Shown one piece after another: positions 6,993 to 8,713 of a DNA stretch of 8,713 bases. The translations under genes and the position numbers were made by a program. The DNA is taken from contig JAITBM010000085.1 in the NCBI GenBank assembly GCA_031283565.1, positions 1 through 8,713 on the forward strand. Reading direction: 5' to 3'. Under the pieces are notes generated by a model, which saw only the letters and a list, made by a program, of their open reading frames with translations, ran no database searches and was not told where the DNA came from. This stretch comes from Rickettsiales bacterium (GTDB lineage Bacteria > Pseudomonadota > Alphaproteobacteria > Rs-D84). Within the stretch, counting starts at the first letter, position 1. Every line of letters starts with the position of its first letter.

Positions 6993-7075
6993 GATATGCG
7001 CAACTGAGAATGGAATTTTTTAGAAAGCAGAAAAATGCGTTCGAAAGGCGGACGGCAGGGGGAGATTGTTCATTT

Positions 7076-7104
7076 TTATGTTCTTTTGCAAAGGCGGAAC
7101 ATAA
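7076..7104 (+). other. Hairpin between rpsO and pnp, candidate processing stem
   Basis: TTATGTTC (7076-7083) and GAACATAA (7097-7104) are perfect 8-base arms around a 13-base loop. No T-run follows. In E. coli the rpsO-pnp spacer contains a stem-loop cut by RNase III that feeds PNPase autoregulation; this stem is in the corresponding place. It overlaps the candidate pnp promoter, so it would form only in read-through transcripts from rpsO. Confidence 0.3.
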
Positions 7105-7115
7105 TGACGAATAAT
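7086..7115 (+). promoter_or_regulatory. Candidate pnp promoter
   Basis: TTGCAA (7086-7091), an 18-base spacer and AATAAT (7110-7115) form a fair sigma70-type promoter with the same -35 hexamer as fba and mreB. The expected start near 7122 would give pnp its own leader of about 80 bases in addition to read-through from rpsO. Confidence 0.4.
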
Positions 7116-7156
7116 TGCTCCTTTGGTCTAGGACAGCCGCTGCGCGGTCGAAAAGA

Positions 7157-7174
7157 TGCCGCCTGTTCGCGGCA
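7157..7174 (+). promoter_or_regulatory. Hairpin in the pnp leader
   Basis: TGCCGC (7157-7162) and GCGGCA (7169-7174) form a perfect, G+C-rich 6-bp stem around CTGTTC. A competing pairing is possible, CTGTT (7163-7167) with AACAG (7179-7183), using the loop of the first. The structure ends 17 bases before the AAGGAG ribosome-binding site, so switching between the two forms could affect pnp translation. This is inference from folding only. Confidence 0.3.
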
Positions 7175-7201
7175 GGGTAACAGAACCAAAAAGGAGTAAA
7201 A

Positions 7202-8713
7202 ATGTTATTCAAACTTGTAAAAAATCAAAAAAACGGTGAGCCGGAGGGAAATGCCACAAAGACGGGCGCAAGCGCCGTCGGCAAGACTACTGCGGCTCCG
7301 GAAGTTGCAAGGGATTCGGCACACGGTGGTTCAGAAGAGGCGGGCAGGACTTTTGGCGGCTCTGTCGGAAAAGGTCTCTTGAATCATCCCGAGCGGGTGG
7401 AAGTTCCGTACGGTGACGAAACTCTGGTGCTTGAAACCGGGCGCTTTGCAAAACAGGCCGACGGTGCGGTCATGGCCACGATGGGCGGCACCATGGTGCT
7501 TGCCGCTGTTTGCGCCGAACGCGGCGCTGAACCGGGGCAAGACTTTTTCCCGCTGACCGTAGACTATCAAGAAAAGTTTTCTTCTGCCGGTCGGATTCCG
7601 GGTTCGCGTGATCGTCGCGAAGGCAAGCCGTCTGCCGCAGAGACGCTCACTTCGCGGTTGATAGACCGCCCCATCCGACCGCTGTTTCCCGAAACTTTCA
7701 AAAACAAGGTTCAGGTTGTTGCACAGGTTTTCTCGTTTGACCATAAAAATCAGCCTGATGTTCTGGCGCTGATTGCGTCCAGCGCGGCGCTCGCCGTTTC
7801 CGGCGTGCCATTCGCCGGGCCGATTGCCGCCGCGCGCGTCGGATATGCTGACGGAGGTTACATTCTGAATCCGTCCAGAAAGCAATGTGATGACGGCGAG
7901 ATGGATCTTGTCGTTGCCGCGACCAAAGACGGAGTCCTCATGGTAGAATCTGAAATCGGAGAACTTGACGAGGCAACAACTCTTGGTGCGGTCAAGTTCG
8001 GATTCGACGCTCAGCAGGCCGTCATAGCCGCTATCGGCGAGCTTGTATCCAAGGCCGGAAAGCCAGTGTGGGACGTTCCGGCAAAGCCGGACGAGTATTC
8101 GGTCTTAGAACGCGAATTCGCAAAGTTCGAGGGCGGTATTGAATCGGCGCTGTCAATAAAGGAAAAGATGGCGCGACAAGACGCACTTGGCGAAGTGCGC
8201 GGCGCAGCACGGGCTAAAGCCGTCGAATTGTTTCCCGAGTCTGGAGACTCGCTAGATCTTTTGGCCGACGAAATTATCGACAATCTTGCGGCGAAAATAA
8301 TGCGCTCCGCCATTCTCGCCGGAAAGCCGCGTATTGATGGTCGTGACAGCTCCACTGTCCGCCCGATCGAAATCGAGCTTGGCGTTTTGCCCCGGGCGCA
8401 TGGATCCGCTTTGTTCACGCGCGGGGAAACCCAGGCGCTCGTATCCCTCACGCTCGGGGGCGGCAAAGACGCCTTGCCAATCGAGCGGATCGACGGGGCG
8501 ATAGAGCAGCCTTTCATCATGAACTATAATTTTCCGGGATATTCCGTCGGCGAAGTAAAAATGCTCCGCTCTCCGGGGCGGCGCGAAATCGGGCATGGAA
8601 ACCTTGCCTGGCGCTCTCTGCATCCTATGCTGCCGGATGCGGCTGATTTCGACTATGTGATCCGAATCGTGTCCGACATTCTCGAATCCAACGGCTCATC
8701 TTCCATGGCGACG
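7202..8713 (+). CDS. pnp: Polynucleotide phosphorylase, 5' part (cut by window edge)
   Basis: PNPase degrades RNA 3' to 5' using phosphate and can add tails in reverse; it often associates with RNase E in the degradosome. The visible 504 residues stay open to the right edge. AAGGAG (7191-7196), five bases from the ATG, supports this start. Residues 1-59 are a Gly/Ala/Ser/Lys/Glu-rich extension absent from E. coli PNPase. The first RNase PH-like domain begins near VEVPYGDETLVLETG and includes DFFPLTVDYQEKF and RLIDRPIRPLFP. A helical linker follows, then the second RNase PH domain from PRIDGRD (376-382), with LPRAHGSALFTRGETQAL and the phosphate-binding SNGSSSMAT (496-504). The catalytic Asp pair and the KH and S1 domains would lie beyond the edge. 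At residues 136-137 the sequence is GSRDRREG where E. coli has GSFFRREG. A TTG at 7379 preceded by GGAAAAGG is an alternative start giving a normal-length protein. Confidence 0.95.
   Translation, partial: MLFKLVKNQKNGEPEGNATKTGASAVGKTTAAPEVARDSAHGGSEEAGRTFGGSVGKGLLNHPERVEVPYGDETLVLETGRFAKQADGAVMATMGGTMVLAAVCAERGAEPGQDFFPLTVDYQEKFSSAGRIPGSRDRREGKPSAAETLTSRLIDRPIRPLFPETFKNKVQVVAQVFSFDHKNQPDVLALIASSAALAVSGVPFAGPIAAARVGYADGGYILNPSRKQCDDGEMDLVVAATKDGVLMVESEIGELDEATTLGAVKFGFDAQQAVIAAIGELVSKAGKPVWDVPAKPDEYSVLEREFAKFEGGIESALSIKEKMARQDALGEVRGAARAKAVELFPESGDSLDLLADEIIDNLAAKIMRSAILAGKPRIDGRDSSTVRPIEIELGVLPRAHGSALFTRGETQALVSLTLGGGKDALPIERIDGAIEQPFIMNYNFPGYSVGEVKMLRSPGRREIGHGNLAWRSLHPMLPDAADFDYVIRIVSDILESNGSSSMAT

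Overview
The window carries seven protein-coding genes, all recognisable housekeeping genes. One is on the minus strand: fba, class II fructose-bisphosphate aldolase. Six are on the plus strand: mreB, xseB, mutS, truB, rpsO and the 5' part of pnp, which runs off the right edge. I found no CRISPR array, transposase, phage gene, toxin gene, rRNA or tRNA. The organism is a Gram-negative-type bacterium using the standard code (TGA and TAG are both stops, Trp is TGG). An alphaproteobacterium is my best guess, from GHGNLAWR in PNPase, the GTATFDG variant after Walker B in MutS, and the overall look of MreB. That is inference from remembered family features, not from a search. Genes are moderately G+C-rich and the spacers are clearly A+T-richer.

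Layout. Positions 1-654 hold no convincing gene. They contain decayed palindromic repeats, a plus-strand intrinsic terminator (196-225) and a possible relic of a very small gene near 518-607. fba (655-1509) and mreB are divergent, and a 119-bp composite palindromic element (1575-1693) sits between their promoters. mreB and xseB form a tight pair. After a 250-bp spacer with another repeat fragment comes mutS, whose TGA overlaps the ATG of truB by one base. Then follow rpsO, with a structured leader, and pnp, with a long hairpin-rich leader. truB-rpsO-pnp is the classic translation/RNA-decay cluster (tRNA psi55 synthase, ribosomal protein S15, polynucleotide phosphorylase). Here mutS replaces the usual upstream neighbours infB/rbfA, and mreB is followed by xseB rather than mreC/mreD.

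Regulation. Four good sigma70-type promoters can be read, three of them with a TTGCAA -35. Those of fba and mutS place the expected +1 exactly on the A of the ATG, so both mRNAs are predicted to be leaderless. mreB, xseB and pnp have clear Shine-Dalgarno sequences, so the two initiation modes appear to coexist.

Most worth a second look: PNPase has Arg-Asp where the channel-aperture phenylalanines (Phe77-Phe78 of E. coli) are expected, plus a roughly 59-residue low-complexity N-terminal extension; the paired leaderless promoters; the REP-like repeat family; and the two-hairpin rpsO leader. I saw no evidence for a wholly new multi-gene system here.
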